A DNA stretch of 64,000 bases from NCBI RefSeq assembly GCF_002224365.1, contig NZ_CP022437.1:868001-932000 (forward strand), given 5' to 3'. Under the pieces are notes generated by a model. That model worked only from the letters and a program-made list of their open reading frames with translations, made no database searches and was not told the origin of the DNA. Shown here piece by piece: positions 25,345-33,758 of the stretch. This DNA comes from Virgibacillus necropolis. GTDB taxonomy: Bacteria; Bacillota; Bacilli; Bacillales; Amphibacillaceae. The position numbers and the translations under genes were made by a program. Position 1 is the first letter of the stretch. Each line of letters starts with the position of its first letter.

Positions 25345-25439
25345 TGTAATAGGTGTACAGCGAGAATTACATAGGAAGACCCAATATAAGAGAGATAGGT
25401 AAAAGATGGAGTGGAGACCACCTGACTAGACGCAAGTAT

Positions 25440-25556
25440 ATGAGTAAAGCAAAAATAGTTACATTAACTAAGGAAATGAAGGCGATTACAACTTTATTAG
25501 TTGAAAATAACTTTGTGAATGTTACTAAGCACCTTGTTTCCTTTAATGCAAAATAG
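25440..25556 (+). CDS. possible 38-residue leader peptide
   Basis: Short frame in the 5' leader of the sigma-54 operon, from an ATG at 25440 to TAG at 25556; the frame stays open upstream to a GTG at 25353. It encodes a small basic peptide (M-S-K-A-K-I-V, then L-L-V-E-N-N-F-V-N-V). No good ribosome binding site precedes the ATG and I recognise no family. It may be a decayed gene end or a true small protein. Confidence 0.25.
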   Translation: MSKAKIVTLTKEMKAITTLLVENNFVNVTKHLVSFNAK

Positions 25557-25577
25557 ATTTATTAAAGGAGGAAAATA

Positions 25578-27008
25578 ATGGGAGAATCAGGTCAAGGCTC
25601 GAATAAAATTATTGTTGGTATTGTGCTTGCGGTTCTTACGTTTTGGTTATTTGCCCAATCGATGATCAATATTATCCCGGTGATGCAAAAAGATTTAGGG
25701 GTTACGCTTGGAACTTTAAATATTTCTACGAGTCTGACAGCACTATTTTCTGGTCTTTTTATTGTCGTTGCTGGGGGAATTTCTGATCGCTCAGGAAGAA
25801 AGAAGTTAACATACATCGGTCTTCTGTTGAGCATTATTGGAAGTTTGCTGCTCATTGTTTCCAACAATGCAACGATATTGATTACCGCACGGGCAATCCA
25901 GGGGATCTCAGCTGCCTGCATTATGCCCGCAACGCTTTCACTTATCAGTTCAAATTTTGAAGGGAAAGGCAGACAACGTGCACTTAGCTTTTGGTCTTTC
26001 GGATCATGGGGAGGCGGTGGCTTAACTGCGATTGTTGGTGGAGCTATTGCCACTTACATGGGCTGGAGATGGATTTTTATCGTATCTATCGCAGTTACAT
26101 TATTATCCATGTTCTTGCTAAGAGATATAAAAGAAAGCAAGGCAGAAAATTTAAAGAAGAAAAAATTTGATTTCACAGGATTCTTTATATTTACGATTGC
26201 AATACTGATGATTAATATCGTTGTGACACGGGGGCAGGATTTTGGCTGGACAAACCTGTTAACAATTACTCTTATTGTAGGTGCTATTGCAGCAACAATC
26301 CTATTTTTTGCCGTTGAAAGAAAGAAGAAAAACCAGTTTATTGACTTTTCTATTTTCAAAATAGGAGCTTATACAGGATCTGTTGTATCAAACTTCTTTC
26401 AAAATGGAATCTTCGCTACGATAGTTGTTACAAATACGTATGGTCAAATGGCAAGGGGATTTACACCTTTTCAGACAGGGTTACTTACTGTTGGAAATGT
26501 CATTGCCATATTAGTCATGATTCGCGTTGGGGAAAAAATGCTCCAGAAAATGGGTGCAAAAAAGCCAATGCTTATTGCAATTGTCATCTCTATGATAGGA
26601 ATGAGTATGACAGCGATGACATTTTTACCAGATTTAGCTTATATCATTGTCGTATTTATCGGCTTTTTAATTGCCGGGATTGGTATCGGCATGTATGCCA
26701 CACCTTCTATTGATACAGCAATTGCAAATATTCCAGATGACAAAGTGGGAATTGCTTCAGGAATTTATAAGATGGCAAGTTCTTTGGGATATGCATTCGG
26801 ACTCTCCATTACAACGGCAGTATTTGGCGTGCTGCTTGCAAGTAATATTCACCTTGCTGCTTCTATTGGGGTTTTAGTAAATGTTATTTTTGCAGTAATG
26901 GCACTGATCTTTATTACAAAATTCGTACACCACAGTGAAGGCTTGGAGGAGGTAGACTCCACAGAAACAAAACAAGTAAGTAAAGATTTAGCTGCAAATC
27001 AGAATTAA
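25578..27008 (+). CDS. MFS transporter, DHA2-like 14-helix family
   Basis: Membrane protein of 476 residues with about 14 hydrophobic segments, as in the DHA2 drug/proton antiporter group. The MFS motif between helices 2 and 3 reads G-G-I-S-D-R-S-G-R-K-K, and motif C region G-S-W-G-G-G-G-L lies near residue 140. Normal length. It is the first full gene after sigma-54 promoter 1 and is followed by a ureohydrolase gene, so it may import or export the guanidino substrate or the product. Start: ATG after AAAGGAGG. Confidence 0.9.
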   Translation: MGESGQGSNKIIVGIVLAVLTFWLFAQSMINIIPVMQKDLGVTLGTLNISTSLTALFSGLFIVVAGGISDRSGRKKLTYIGLLLSIIGSLLLIVSNNATILITARAIQGISAACIMPATLSLISSNFEGKGRQRALSFWSFGSWGGGGLTAIVGGAIATYMGWRWIFIVSIAVTLLSMFLLRDIKESKAENLKKKKFDFTGFFIFTIAILMINIVVTRGQDFGWTNLLTITLIVGAIAATILFFAVERKKKNQFIDFSIFKIGAYTGSVVSNFFQNGIFATIVVTNTYGQMARGFTPFQTGLLTVGNVIAILVMIRVGEKMLQKMGAKKPMLIAIVISMIGMSMTAMTFLPDLAYIIVVFIGFLIAGIGIGMYATPSIDTAIANIPDDKVGIASGIYKMASSLGYAFGLSITTAVFGVLLASNIHLAASIGVLVNVIFAVMALIFITKFVHHSEGLEEVDSTETKQVSKDLAANQN

Positions 27009-27139
27009 TGTTCTTACCAGTTAAGGGGGGATGTACTGAACGGATATAAATTAAAACTACCTTAATATTTATTATTGCCATAATGGCCTCAACTAAATTA
27101 TTACAAAACTATTTATTGAATATCTAAGGAGGAATAATA

Positions 27140-28129
27140 ATGGTTAAACCTGAAGAAAAACAAATTTTAAATTTACCTTTCACTGGAATTTCCACTTACG
27201 GAAAATACCCAGTTTGTCCGGATCTTAATGAATTAGATGCAGACGTTGCAGTAATTGGAGTGCCTAACGATATGGGAACACAGTGGAAGTCCGGAGCAAG
27301 AATGGGCCCACGTGGAATTAGAGAAGGGTCTACATTGTACAGTTTCGGACTGGACGGTGCTTATGATATTGAAAATGATATCACGTATCTTGGACCTGAC
27401 TGGAAAGTGGTAGATTGCGGTGATGTTGATATTATTCATGGCGATCTTATGCAATCACATGAAAACACCGAAGCGTCCATTCGAAAAATTGTTTCCAAAG
27501 GGGCAATGCCAGTTGTCTTAGGAGGGGACCATTCTATTACGGCTGCAGTAGGTAAAGGGTTAGAAGAATTAGGTCCATTTCATGTAATTCAAATTGATGC
27601 TCATCTCGACTGGGCCGACCATCGTTCGGGACAGCGCTATGGACACGGAAACTGTATTCGTCGTTTGTCTGAGCTGGACCATGTACAGGAAATCTTCCAG
27701 TTTGGTATCCGTGGTATCTCAAGCAGTTTGAAAGAGGATGTGGATGCTGCAAGAGAATACGGAAGTACCATTTTATCACCGCGTAAAATGAGAAAAATGG
27801 GAGTGGAAGAAGTGCTTGCACAAATTCCTAAGGGGGAGAAATATTATGTAACCATTGATATTGATGGTATGGATCCTTCGATTGCTCCTGGAACAGGAAC
27901 ACCATCACCAGGTGGCTTGCTTTATGATGAAGTAAATGAATTATTAGAAGGAATCGCAAAAAGAGGCGAAGTTGTAGCATTTGACTTAGTTGAAGTTGCT
28001 CCGCCTTATGACCCAACAGGAATGACTGGACAAACAGCTGCTCGTATTTCTCTGGATTTACTAAGCTACGTATTAAAGCAAAAAGAGCTTCAAAGTAAAG
28101 AAGAAGAGGCGCTTGCTTCTCAGAAATAA
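27140..28129 (+). CDS. ureohydrolase (agmatinase/guanidinobutyrase family)
   Basis: Binuclear manganese enzyme of 329 residues that removes urea from a guanidino compound. All metal motifs are intact: G-G-D-H-S (about residue 130), D-A-H-L-D-W (about 153) and D-I-D-G-M-D-P (about 240). The N-terminal G-V-P-N-D-M-G and G-A-R-M-G-P-R-G-I-R are agmatinase-type rather than arginase-type. Exact substrate (agmatine, guanidinobutyrate, guanidinopropionate) is open. A 131-base gap separates it from the MFS gene; both probably respond to sigma-54 promoter 1 and the RocR-like activator. AAGGAGGAAT precedes the ATG. Confidence 0.92.
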   Translation: MVKPEEKQILNLPFTGISTYGKYPVCPDLNELDADVAVIGVPNDMGTQWKSGARMGPRGIREGSTLYSFGLDGAYDIENDITYLGPDWKVVDCGDVDIIHGDLMQSHENTEASIRKIVSKGAMPVVLGGDHSITAAVGKGLEELGPFHVIQIDAHLDWADHRSGQRYGHGNCIRRLSELDHVQEIFQFGIRGISSSLKEDVDAAREYGSTILSPRKMRKMGVEEVLAQIPKGEKYYVTIDIDGMDPSIAPGTGTPSPGGLLYDEVNELLEGIAKRGEVVAFDLVEVAPPYDPTGMTGQTAARISLDLLSYVLKQKELQSKEEEALASQK

Positions 28130-28135
28130 CAGGAA

Positions 28136-28170
28136 GGGCTGTACCGAATTTGTACAGCCCCTGTTTTCTT
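28136..28170 (+). terminator. terminator of the ureohydrolase operon
   Basis: GGGCTGTAC and GTACAGCCC form a perfect 9-bp stem six bases after the stop codon, followed by CTGTTTTCTT. Confidence 0.85.
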
Positions 28171-28194
28171 ATTTTACTCCGTTTACTGAGCTTT

Positions 28195-28244
28195 AGGTGT
28201 CTGTCACCCAAGACAATTCAGAATTGTTTTGGGTAGCGGACATT
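28195..28244. repeat. REP-like palindrome, family A, copy 2
   Basis: AGGTGTCTGTCACCC at the left, ATTCAGAAT in the centre and TTTTGGGTAGCGGACATT at the right. It is the best-preserved of the four family A copies and lies between convergent genes. Confidence 0.75.
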
Positions 28245-28273
28245 GGAAGCATGGAGACGGTTCTTTTGTCCCT
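28245..28273. repeat. REP-like element, family B, copy 1
   Basis: GAAGCATGGAGACGGTTCTT and TTGTCCC directly adjoin the family A copy. Similar GGGGACGGTTCTT/GTCCC sequences occur at 30611-30685 and 30988-31032. Confidence 0.55.
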
Positions 28274-30552
28274 TAATTAACAACCTTATAATGACGCCAC
28301 TCTTCTGGGAACAGTTTCTGATACTTTGGCTGTAAAAATCGGTCATCTATTAATACAATGGTTCCATGATCGGCCTCAGACCTGATAAGTCTGCCGCCAG
28401 CTTGCAGTACCTTATTCATTCCAGGATAGACATAGGCGTAATCAAAGCCACTATATCCTTCATTAGTAAAATAATCCTTGATAATATCTCGTTCGAATCC
28501 GATCTGCGGTAGCCCGACCCCAACGACCATAACTCCGCAAAGCCGGTCGCCCTTTAAATCGACCCCTTCTGAAAAAACACCACCAAGAACCGCAAATCCT
28601 ACTAATCTTTCATCTCCGCTTGGTTCGAAGGCGGTTAGGAAATTCTCACGCAGCTCCTCCGACATCCCTGTTTCCTGGACAATTGTTTTTACATCTGGTG
28701 CTTCCGTTTTAAATGCTTCGAAAGCTTTATTCATATAATCATAGGACGGGAAAAAAATCATGAAATTCCCTTTTTGTTTGTTTAAAACATCACGAATAAA
28801 CTGGACCATTGGCAAAAGTGTGCGTTCACGGTCACGATAGCGGGTGGACAAAGGCTGAACCAGAACCTCTGCATTTTCATGAACAAATGGAGAGGGGATG
28901 GATAGCACATAGTCATCCTCGGTTCCTCCGAGCAAGTTTTTATAGTAATCCGCTGGTGCTAGTGTAGCCGAAAAGAAAACTTTAGAACGAAAGCCTTTTC
29001 CCATTTGCTGGAGAAGGTACGATGGATCTAAACAAAACAGCTTTATCATTACCTCGCTCTTGTTTACTTCTACATAAGAGACGAAGCGTTTGTCATATAG
29101 GCGGCAGATTTTTGCGAAGGCACTGGCAGCAAAATAGGTATCCAATAATAGTTGATTGGATTCTACATTCTGAACCAATTCTTCCTCTGCCACTTCCGTG
29201 AACTTCTCCACCAGAACTGCCAGGTCTTCATCGAGTTGTTTTTCTGCAATATTCTCCTGCTTTCGCTTTTCTGCGAGACAAACATTGACGGCCTTCGCGG
29301 CTTTAGCAACAGCCGCGTTTATATCTTTGTATGCTTTTTGCACCTGTAAAAAAGATGATTTTAACAATACCGCTGAGTACATTTCCCGAGCACGTTCAAC
29401 CAGATTGTGCGCCTCATCAACGAGCAGTACGGATTGTTTTTTCTGATCCTCGATTAAGCGTTTTAAGGACACTCTAGGGTCGAATATATAATTATAATCG
29501 CAAATAACCGCATCTGCTGTGTAAGCAAGGTCAAGCGAAAATTCAAATGGACAAACTCGATGCTTCCGGGCATAAGCTTCAATCACTGCACGGCTCATTA
29601 GTGATTCATTTTCAAAAATATCCAGAATTGCCCCGTTAATCCGGTCATAATAACCGTCAGCAAAAGGACAATGCTCAGCGGTACAAATAGTTTCCTCCTG
29701 AAAACAGATCTTATCCTTTGCTGTAATGGTGACAACCTTCATGTCCAAGCCATTTGCAATCAACAATCGGAACGCGTCTTCGGCTGCTGTTCTGGTAATG
29801 GTTTTTGCTGTTAGGTAAAAAATGCGCTGTAGGTTGCCTTCACCAATCGATTTAATTGCAGGGAAAATCGTGGAAATTGTTTTACCGATCCCAGTGGAAG
29901 CTTTGGCAAACAAAACTTTTTTATCGAGTATCGTTTTATAGACTGAACCCGCAAGCTTGTGCTGACCTTCCCGGTAGACTTCAAAAGGAAATACCAGCTC
30001 TTTACTGCTGGAATTTCTGTCCACAATATGCTGAGTCTTCGCTTTGGCATATGCAGCGTACTGACTGACTACTTCCATTATGAAGCTTTCAAGCTCTGGC
30101 AGGGTCATAATTCGTTGAAACTGTTTCTGCTCTTCTGTTCTGACGTGTACATATGTCAGTTGAATGGTCATTTGCGCAAGCTCTCGATCTTTCGCATAAA
30201 TATACGCATAGAAGACAGCTTGTGCCCAGTGTACTGGGTAAGTCTCCTCCGTAATAGTAACGAGCGCGCGTGAAGTAGACTTGATTTCATCGACGATTAC
30301 CAGCCCGTCCTCTTGAAAAAGTAATCCGTCAGCGCGTCCGTCCACATGCATGGTAATAGTTTCATAGGGAATCACTGTTTTAAGATAGACTTCCTTCTGA
30401 TCACTACTAGTGTAGGTTTTCTGTATCTTCTGATGAGCCTTCGTACCATCTGTAAGAGGAGTTGAAGTGCGGAAGCCGCCGGACTCAATACTCCCACTCC
30501 GAAATACATATTCCACCAGATGCCGTACCGATATTTTAACAATGTTTGTCAT
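28273..30552 (-). CDS. ATP-dependent DNA helicase, XPD/DinG-like, with N-terminal Cas4-like nuclease
   Basis: Protein of 759 residues. Residues about 60-180 look like a PD-(D/E)XK nuclease of the Cas4/RecB type (D-G-R-A-D-G-L, then V-I-V-D-E-I-K-S-T). The helicase follows: Walker A S-T-G-I-G-K-T near residue 217, four Cys spread as C-F-Q-E-E-T-I-C, E-H-C-P and V-C-P-F that should hold a 4Fe-4S cluster, the D-E-A-H box near 378 and C-terminal motif VI (Q-A-G-G-R-L-I-R). This is the usual XPD/DinG order with a nuclease added, a layout common in Bacillaceae. It likely acts in DNA repair and is unrelated to the catabolic genes. Start: ATG after AGGTGATTAC on the minus strand. Confidence 0.9.
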   Translation of the reverse strand: MTNIVKISVRHLVEYVFRSGSIESGGFRTSTPLTDGTKAHQKIQKTYTSSDQKEVYLKTVIPYETITMHVDGRADGLLFQEDGLVIVDEIKSTSRALVTITEETYPVHWAQAVFYAYIYAKDRELAQMTIQLTYVHVRTEEQKQFQRIMTLPELESFIMEVVSQYAAYAKAKTQHIVDRNSSSKELVFPFEVYREGQHKLAGSVYKTILDKKVLFAKASTGIGKTISTIFPAIKSIGEGNLQRIFYLTAKTITRTAAEDAFRLLIANGLDMKVVTITAKDKICFQEETICTAEHCPFADGYYDRINGAILDIFENESLMSRAVIEAYARKHRVCPFEFSLDLAYTADAVICDYNYIFDPRVSLKRLIEDQKKQSVLLVDEAHNLVERAREMYSAVLLKSSFLQVQKAYKDINAAVAKAAKAVNVCLAEKRKQENIAEKQLDEDLAVLVEKFTEVAEEELVQNVESNQLLLDTYFAASAFAKICRLYDKRFVSYVEVNKSEVMIKLFCLDPSYLLQQMGKGFRSKVFFSATLAPADYYKNLLGGTEDDYVLSIPSPFVHENAEVLVQPLSTRYRDRERTLLPMVQFIRDVLNKQKGNFMIFFPSYDYMNKAFEAFKTEAPDVKTIVQETGMSEELRENFLTAFEPSGDERLVGFAVLGGVFSEGVDLKGDRLCGVMVVGVGLPQIGFERDIIKDYFTNEGYSGFDYAYVYPGMNKVLQAGGRLIRSEADHGTIVLIDDRFLQPKYQKLFPEEWRHYKVVN

Positions 30553-30610
30553 GTAATCACCTATTTATTCTTCGTTACTATTAAGTTTAGCAGTTCGGTG
30601 GATTTTAGGG

Positions 30611-30685
30611 AAGATGGGACAGGTCCCTTTGTCCCAAATGGTAGAAACAGCAGGAAGCAAGAGAGCCGTCCCCCCTTACTTCCTT
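30611..30685. repeat. REP-like element, family B, copy 2
   Basis: A GGGACAGGTCCCTTTGTCCC start, then an inverted GAGAGCCGTCCCCCC end. It shares the GACGG/GTCCC core with copies at 28245 and 30988 but is rearranged. Confidence 0.45.
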
Positions 30686-30775
30686 GAAAAAATGTATGTC
30701 ATGCAGCAGCCTAATTTTTCCCTAAAGATAGGGAGGAATTAGGTTGCTTTTATAGTAAACGGGTTTAAAAAAGCC

Positions 30776-30985
30776 GATGAAGATCAGATCACCTGATAAA
30801 AGTAGTTGAAAAGACCTTCATTAAGCTGATGAAAATCAAAACAGCCCAAAAATGCAGTCGAAAAGACCCTCATAATACCGATGAAGATTAAAACAGCCCA
30901 AAAGCGCAGCCGAAAAGACCCTCATAATACCGATGAGGAACAAAACAACCCAAAATTGCATTCGAAATGATCTTCATAATACTGA
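30776..30985. repeat. four tandem copies of a 52 to 53-bp unit
   Basis: Units begin near 30776, 30828, 30880 and 30933. Each opens with GATGA(A/G), passes through AAAACAGCCCAAAA and GAAAAGACC and ends with TTCATAAT or CTCATAATACC. Units 2 and 3 are closest; unit 1 is the most diverged. No open frame covers it. With the flanking REP-like elements it fills the 690-base gap 30553-31243. Confidence 0.8.
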
Positions 30986-30987
30986 TA

Positions 30988-31032
30988 GAAGCATGGGGAC
31001 GGTTCTTGTGCTTCCTCGGAACTGTCCCTTGA
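30988..31032. repeat. REP-like element, family B, copy 3
   Basis: GAAGCATGGGGACGGTTCTT at the left and CGGAACTGTCCCTTG at the right form an imperfect hairpin. It directly follows the tandem array. Confidence 0.6.
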
Positions 31033-31181
31033 ATTTTTTGATGCTGTCATAATTATAGTTCTATACCGGTTCCTTACACTTCCCAAATTTTGTTGTATTT
31101 TGACTAACGGGTTACTAGATCACCTTCTCCCTGGTTCACTAACTATTCCTATTGATTGTCGTATTCAAAAAGACTAAATAA

Positions 31182-31225
31182 GCGACAAATAACCCTCAAT
31201 TCTAACTACGAGGATTATTTGTCGC
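31182..31225 (-). terminator. hairpin after the dicarboxylate symporter gene
   Basis: Sixteen-base arms with one mismatch (GCGACAAATAACCCTC and GAGGATTATTTGTCGC) located 18 bases past the stop of the minus-strand symporter. The T run on that strand is weak. Confidence 0.65.
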
Positions 31226-31243
31226 CTACTTATGGTTATTGTC

Positions 31244-32494
31244 TTATACTACTTTAGCATTTATATCTTCACTATTCTCACCAGGTTTAGTATCTGATAT
31301 CAAATTCTCAGATTTTGCAACAGCAAGTGTACACACCATATCTCCAGTAACATTTAGAGAAGTATGACCCATGTCTATGACTCTATAGATGCCTGCTATT
31401 AATCCCATGATCTCAAGAGGCAGCCCCATTGTTGTCAGTAACATGATTGTCATAACAATTCCACCGCCAGGGATTCCTGGAGCCCCAACAGATATTAAGG
31501 TTGCAAGTAAAATTGTAGTTATTTGTTGCGTTATCGTAAGCTCTATTCCATAAATCTGGGCAACAAAAATGACAGCGATAGCAAAATAGTTTACTGCACC
31601 GTCCATATTGATAGTTGCACCTAAGGGTAATGAAAAACCTGTTAGACTTTTAGACACACCAAGGTCTCTTTCAACAACCTCCATCGTATAGGGTAATGTA
31701 CCAGAGCTACTTGTCGTGCTGGCTGTTATAGGCCAAATTTTTAAAGCACTCTTATAAAAAGTACCTAATTTCATTTTGACAAAGAATTTAATTATTAGTG
31801 CATATAAACCAAAACAGATGAGCAATAAGCCTACATAATCTGCTATAATTAAAGCAGTAATTGATCCTAAAACCTTTGCTCCATACTCTCCTATTGTAGT
31901 AGCAATTAAAGCTGCAACACCAATAGGAGAAAATTTCATTACAATATCTGTTATTTTGTACATAACTTCTGCACCGTTATCAAAGAACTTCTTAAAAGTT
32001 TGTACTTTATCACCTAATAGAACCATAGAAATCCCTAGAAAAATTGAAAATACAATAACCTGCATTAGATTTCCTTCAACAAGAGAGTTAAATGGATTAG
32101 TAGGGAACATGGAAACTATCGTATCAACAACTGATGGTGTAGCTTCCTCTTCGAATTGTCCTGGTTTGACTTCAATTTCATCTAACGTAACACTAGATCC
32201 AGGTGAAATTAAATTGGCAACTAGTAAACCGATAGTACCTGCACAAATAGTAGTAGCTATATAAAATAGTAATACCTTACCACCAATTCTTTTCAACTTT
32301 GTAAAGTTGTTCATAGAGGTTATACCACTTACTATTGAAAAGAATACTAAAGGAACAACTATCATTTTAATTAGGTTTAAAAATAGATCACCTAAAGGCT
32401 TAACTACTGTAGCTTTTTCTTTAAAGATAAGGGCGATTATTATCCCTAGTACAAAACCTATTAAGACTTTTGTGCTTAGTGACATTTTTTTCAT
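31244..32494 (-). CDS. dicarboxylate/amino acid:cation symporter (DAACS family)
   Basis: Membrane carrier of 416 residues with about eight segments and two re-entrant loops. Family marks: S-S-S-G-T-L-P (the serine-rich HP1 loop), the N-M-D-G-A (N-M-D-G) motif in the unwound helix, G-A-P-G-I-P-G-G-G in HP2 and the C-terminal D-M-G-H-T-S-L-N-V-T-G-D binding helix. Substrates are glutamate, aspartate or C4-dicarboxylates. I start at the ATG at 32494, nine bases after GAGAGGA; the ATG three codons earlier abuts that site. A cre-like box lies upstream. It is convergent to nothing and may be a single-gene unit. Confidence 0.92.
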   Translation of the reverse strand: MKKMSLSTKVLIGFVLGIIIALIFKEKATVVKPLGDLFLNLIKMIVVPLVFFSIVSGITSMNNFTKLKRIGGKVLLFYIATTICAGTIGLLVANLISPGSSVTLDEIEVKPGQFEEEATPSVVDTIVSMFPTNPFNSLVEGNLMQVIVFSIFLGISMVLLGDKVQTFKKFFDNGAEVMYKITDIVMKFSPIGVAALIATTIGEYGAKVLGSITALIIADYVGLLLICFGLYALIIKFFVKMKLGTFYKSALKIWPITASTTSSSGTLPYTMEVVERDLGVSKSLTGFSLPLGATINMDGAVNYFAIAVIFVAQIYGIELTITQQITTILLATLISVGAPGIPGGGIVMTIMLLTTMGLPLEIMGLIAGIYRVIDMGHTSLNVTGDMVCTLAVAKSENLISDTKPGENSEDINAKVV

Positions 32495-32551
32495 GGAAAT
32501 CATTCCTCTCTAATTTATGATAGTACGAGTGAAAGATACTAGGCCATGTGA

Positions 32552-32565
32552 TGTACGCGCTTACA
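32552..32565 (-). promoter_or_regulatory. cre-like box before the dicarboxylate symporter
   Basis: Read on either strand (TGTACGCGCTTACA on plus) it matches the cre consensus at about 13 of 14 positions. It lies 58 bases upstream of the symporter start on the minus strand. Confidence 0.6.
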
Positions 32566-32624
32566 CAATAGAGTTAATAAAAACTCCTCCTTTTGCCAGT
32601 GATGTAATCTACTATAATTCATTA

Positions 32625-32786
32625 TTATCTAGCTATTTTTTCAGTTGCTATTAAAAATTGGTCTATTTCCTTTAATGTGTGGCAGTGCAGTGGAGAAATA
32701 CGAACAATTTCCTTTAAGTTAACTGCATGCAATATTCTTTTCGAATAAAGACTTGTATCTAAGCGATCATAAACAAGAATGAGTGA
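32625..32786 (-). pseudogene. C-terminal remnant of a class V aminotransferase
   Basis: About 53 codons on the minus strand ending in TAA at 32625-32627. The text Y-S-K-R-I-L-H-A-V-N-L-K-E-I, R-I-S-P-L-H, then T-L-K-E-I-D-Q-F-L is the typical end of a selenocysteine lyase/cysteine desulfurase-like class V enzyme (usually V-R-x-S-P-x-H/Y-Y-N-T-x-E-E-I-D). The N-terminal 350 residues are absent; the frame is cut by the 40-bp inverted repeat region to the right. Confidence 0.6.
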
Positions 32787-32830
32787 TTACTAAAAAAATA
32801 CATATATTTTTAAGTAGATGAGATATTGTT

Positions 32831-32870
32831 CAATAAATAAAACCCTGAATTTTCAGGGTTTTATTTATTG
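32831..32870. terminator. perfect 40-bp inverted repeat abutting the sigma-54 promoter
   Basis: Two 19-base arms (CAATAAATAAAACCCTGAA and its exact complement) with a TT centre. Each side ends in an A/T-rich run, so it can act as a bidirectional terminator. Its last three bases (TTG) are the first bases of the -24 box at 32868. Confidence 0.8.
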
Positions 32871-32884
32871 GCATACTTTTTGCA
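32868..32884 (+). promoter_or_regulatory. sigma-54 (SigL) promoter 2
   Basis: TTGGCATACTTTTTGCA, the same -24/-12 architecture as the promoter at 25328 and different at one base of the spacer only. It lies 36 bases before the first decarboxylase gene. Confidence 0.87.
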
Positions 32885-32919
32885 TTAATAATGGTAACAA
32901 CCAAAGGAGGATGATCATT

Positions 32920-33633
32920 ATGTCAAAATACGAATACTCCATTTTACCGGAATATTCACCGTTATACCCTAACTTGCCTTACGAATATAAAAGTTATCAA
33001 AAGGTAAGTGTATATTGTCAAGGAGAAAGAGAAGCGTTACAAAGATTTTTACCAAAAGAATTCGTATTAACTTCTGATATTTTTGAAATATTTATTCTAA
33101 AAAATAACGAAATTAAAGGTTTAGATTTGTATAGCGAGGGTGGAGTAGTTATTCCATGTTCTTATAAAGATATCAATGGAGCATGCGTGGCTTTTGAATA
33201 TGTGAATACAGATGATGCTCTTTGCGCTGGAAGAGAGATATGGGGTTATCCAAAAAAACTTGCAGAAGTTCAATTTAATCAAAACGAAAGTTCAATAATG
33301 GGCAGTATTACCAGGAAAGGTAAAAAGATAATTGACATTGAGTTTGAAAAAGGTAGTAAAAAAGTAGAACCACCAAATTTATCACCTAGACTTCAGGTGA
33401 AACGTATGCCACATCCAGAATTTCACGGTACGGATACAAATACCATTATTAGAAATGAGTTACAAGATGTTGAAATTAAGAAAAAAGTATTTGGTACTGC
33501 AAAATTAAATATTGAGGAATCGACATCAGATCCATTGTCGCGGTTAGGGGTACAAGAAATTGTGGGTGCGATGTATATAGAAGGAGCATTTACACTAACA
33601 TACGGTAGTGTAATAGAAAATCTGCAAAAATAA
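32920..33633 (+). CDS. acetoacetate decarboxylase family protein, copy 1
   Basis: Cytoplasmic enzyme of 237 residues in the ADC superfamily. The core motif G-R-E-I-W-G-Y-P-K-K-L-A holds the adjacent lysines of which one forms the Schiff base in acetoacetate decarboxylase. Preceding F-E-Y-V-N-T-D-D-A and following strands are normal. The superfamily includes true decarboxylases and Schiff-base aldolase/dehydratases, so the reaction is not certain. The ATG at 32920 is nine bases after AAAGGAGG; an ATG three codons earlier touches that site. It opens a sigma-54 operon with a symporter and a second ADC paralogue at 35204, with which it shares the whole W-G-Y-P-K-K region. Confidence 0.87.
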   Translation: MSKYEYSILPEYSPLYPNLPYEYKSYQKVSVYCQGEREALQRFLPKEFVLTSDIFEIFILKNNEIKGLDLYSEGGVVIPCSYKDINGACVAFEYVNTDDALCAGREIWGYPKKLAEVQFNQNESSIMGSITRKGKKIIDIEFEKGSKKVEPPNLSPRLQVKRMPHPEFHGTDTNTIIRNELQDVEIKKKVFGTAKLNIEESTSDPLSRLGVQEIVGAMYIEGAFTLTYGSVIENLQK

Positions 33634-33650
33634 AACAAGGAGTGATGGAG

Positions 33651-33758
33651 ATGGATAATGTTTTATTGATTTGGTTCCTTTATGTCATTGTTCCTTTATC
33701 GGGCTTTATTGCAACTTATATTCTGACAAAACGTGTTAATAAGAAAGGAGAACAATAA
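33651..33758 (+). CDS. 35-residue membrane peptide, small symporter subunit
   Basis: A tiny gene: ATG at 33651, eight bases after AAGGAG, TAA at 33756-33758 overlapping the ATG of the symporter by one base (TAATG). The peptide has one hydrophobic span (L-L-I-W-F-L-Y-V-I-V-P-L-S-G-F-I-A-T-Y-I) and a basic tail (T-K-R-V-N-K-K). Small one-span proteins encoded directly before SSS carriers, such as the YhdT-like partner of PanF, are known; this one fits that arrangement in size, topology and coupling. Its exact family is inferred. Confidence 0.75.
   Translation: MDNVLLIWFLYVIVPLSGFIATYILTKRVNKKGEQ

Noticed and set aside
27828-28211. 127-codon minus-strand frame across the ureohydrolase end and terminator
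   Set aside because: It spans the metal-binding half of an intact enzyme and a clear terminator, and has no ribosome binding site.
28273-30552. Cas4-like domain as evidence of a defence system
   Set aside because: The nuclease is fused to an XPD-type helicase with a normal Fe-S cluster pattern, a housekeeping architecture in Bacillaceae, and no defence partner adjoins it.
30776-30985. Tandem repeats considered as a CRISPR array
   Set aside because: The units are contiguous 52 to 53-bp copies without unique spacers, and no cas genes are present. The Cas4-like domain nearby belongs to a helicase.
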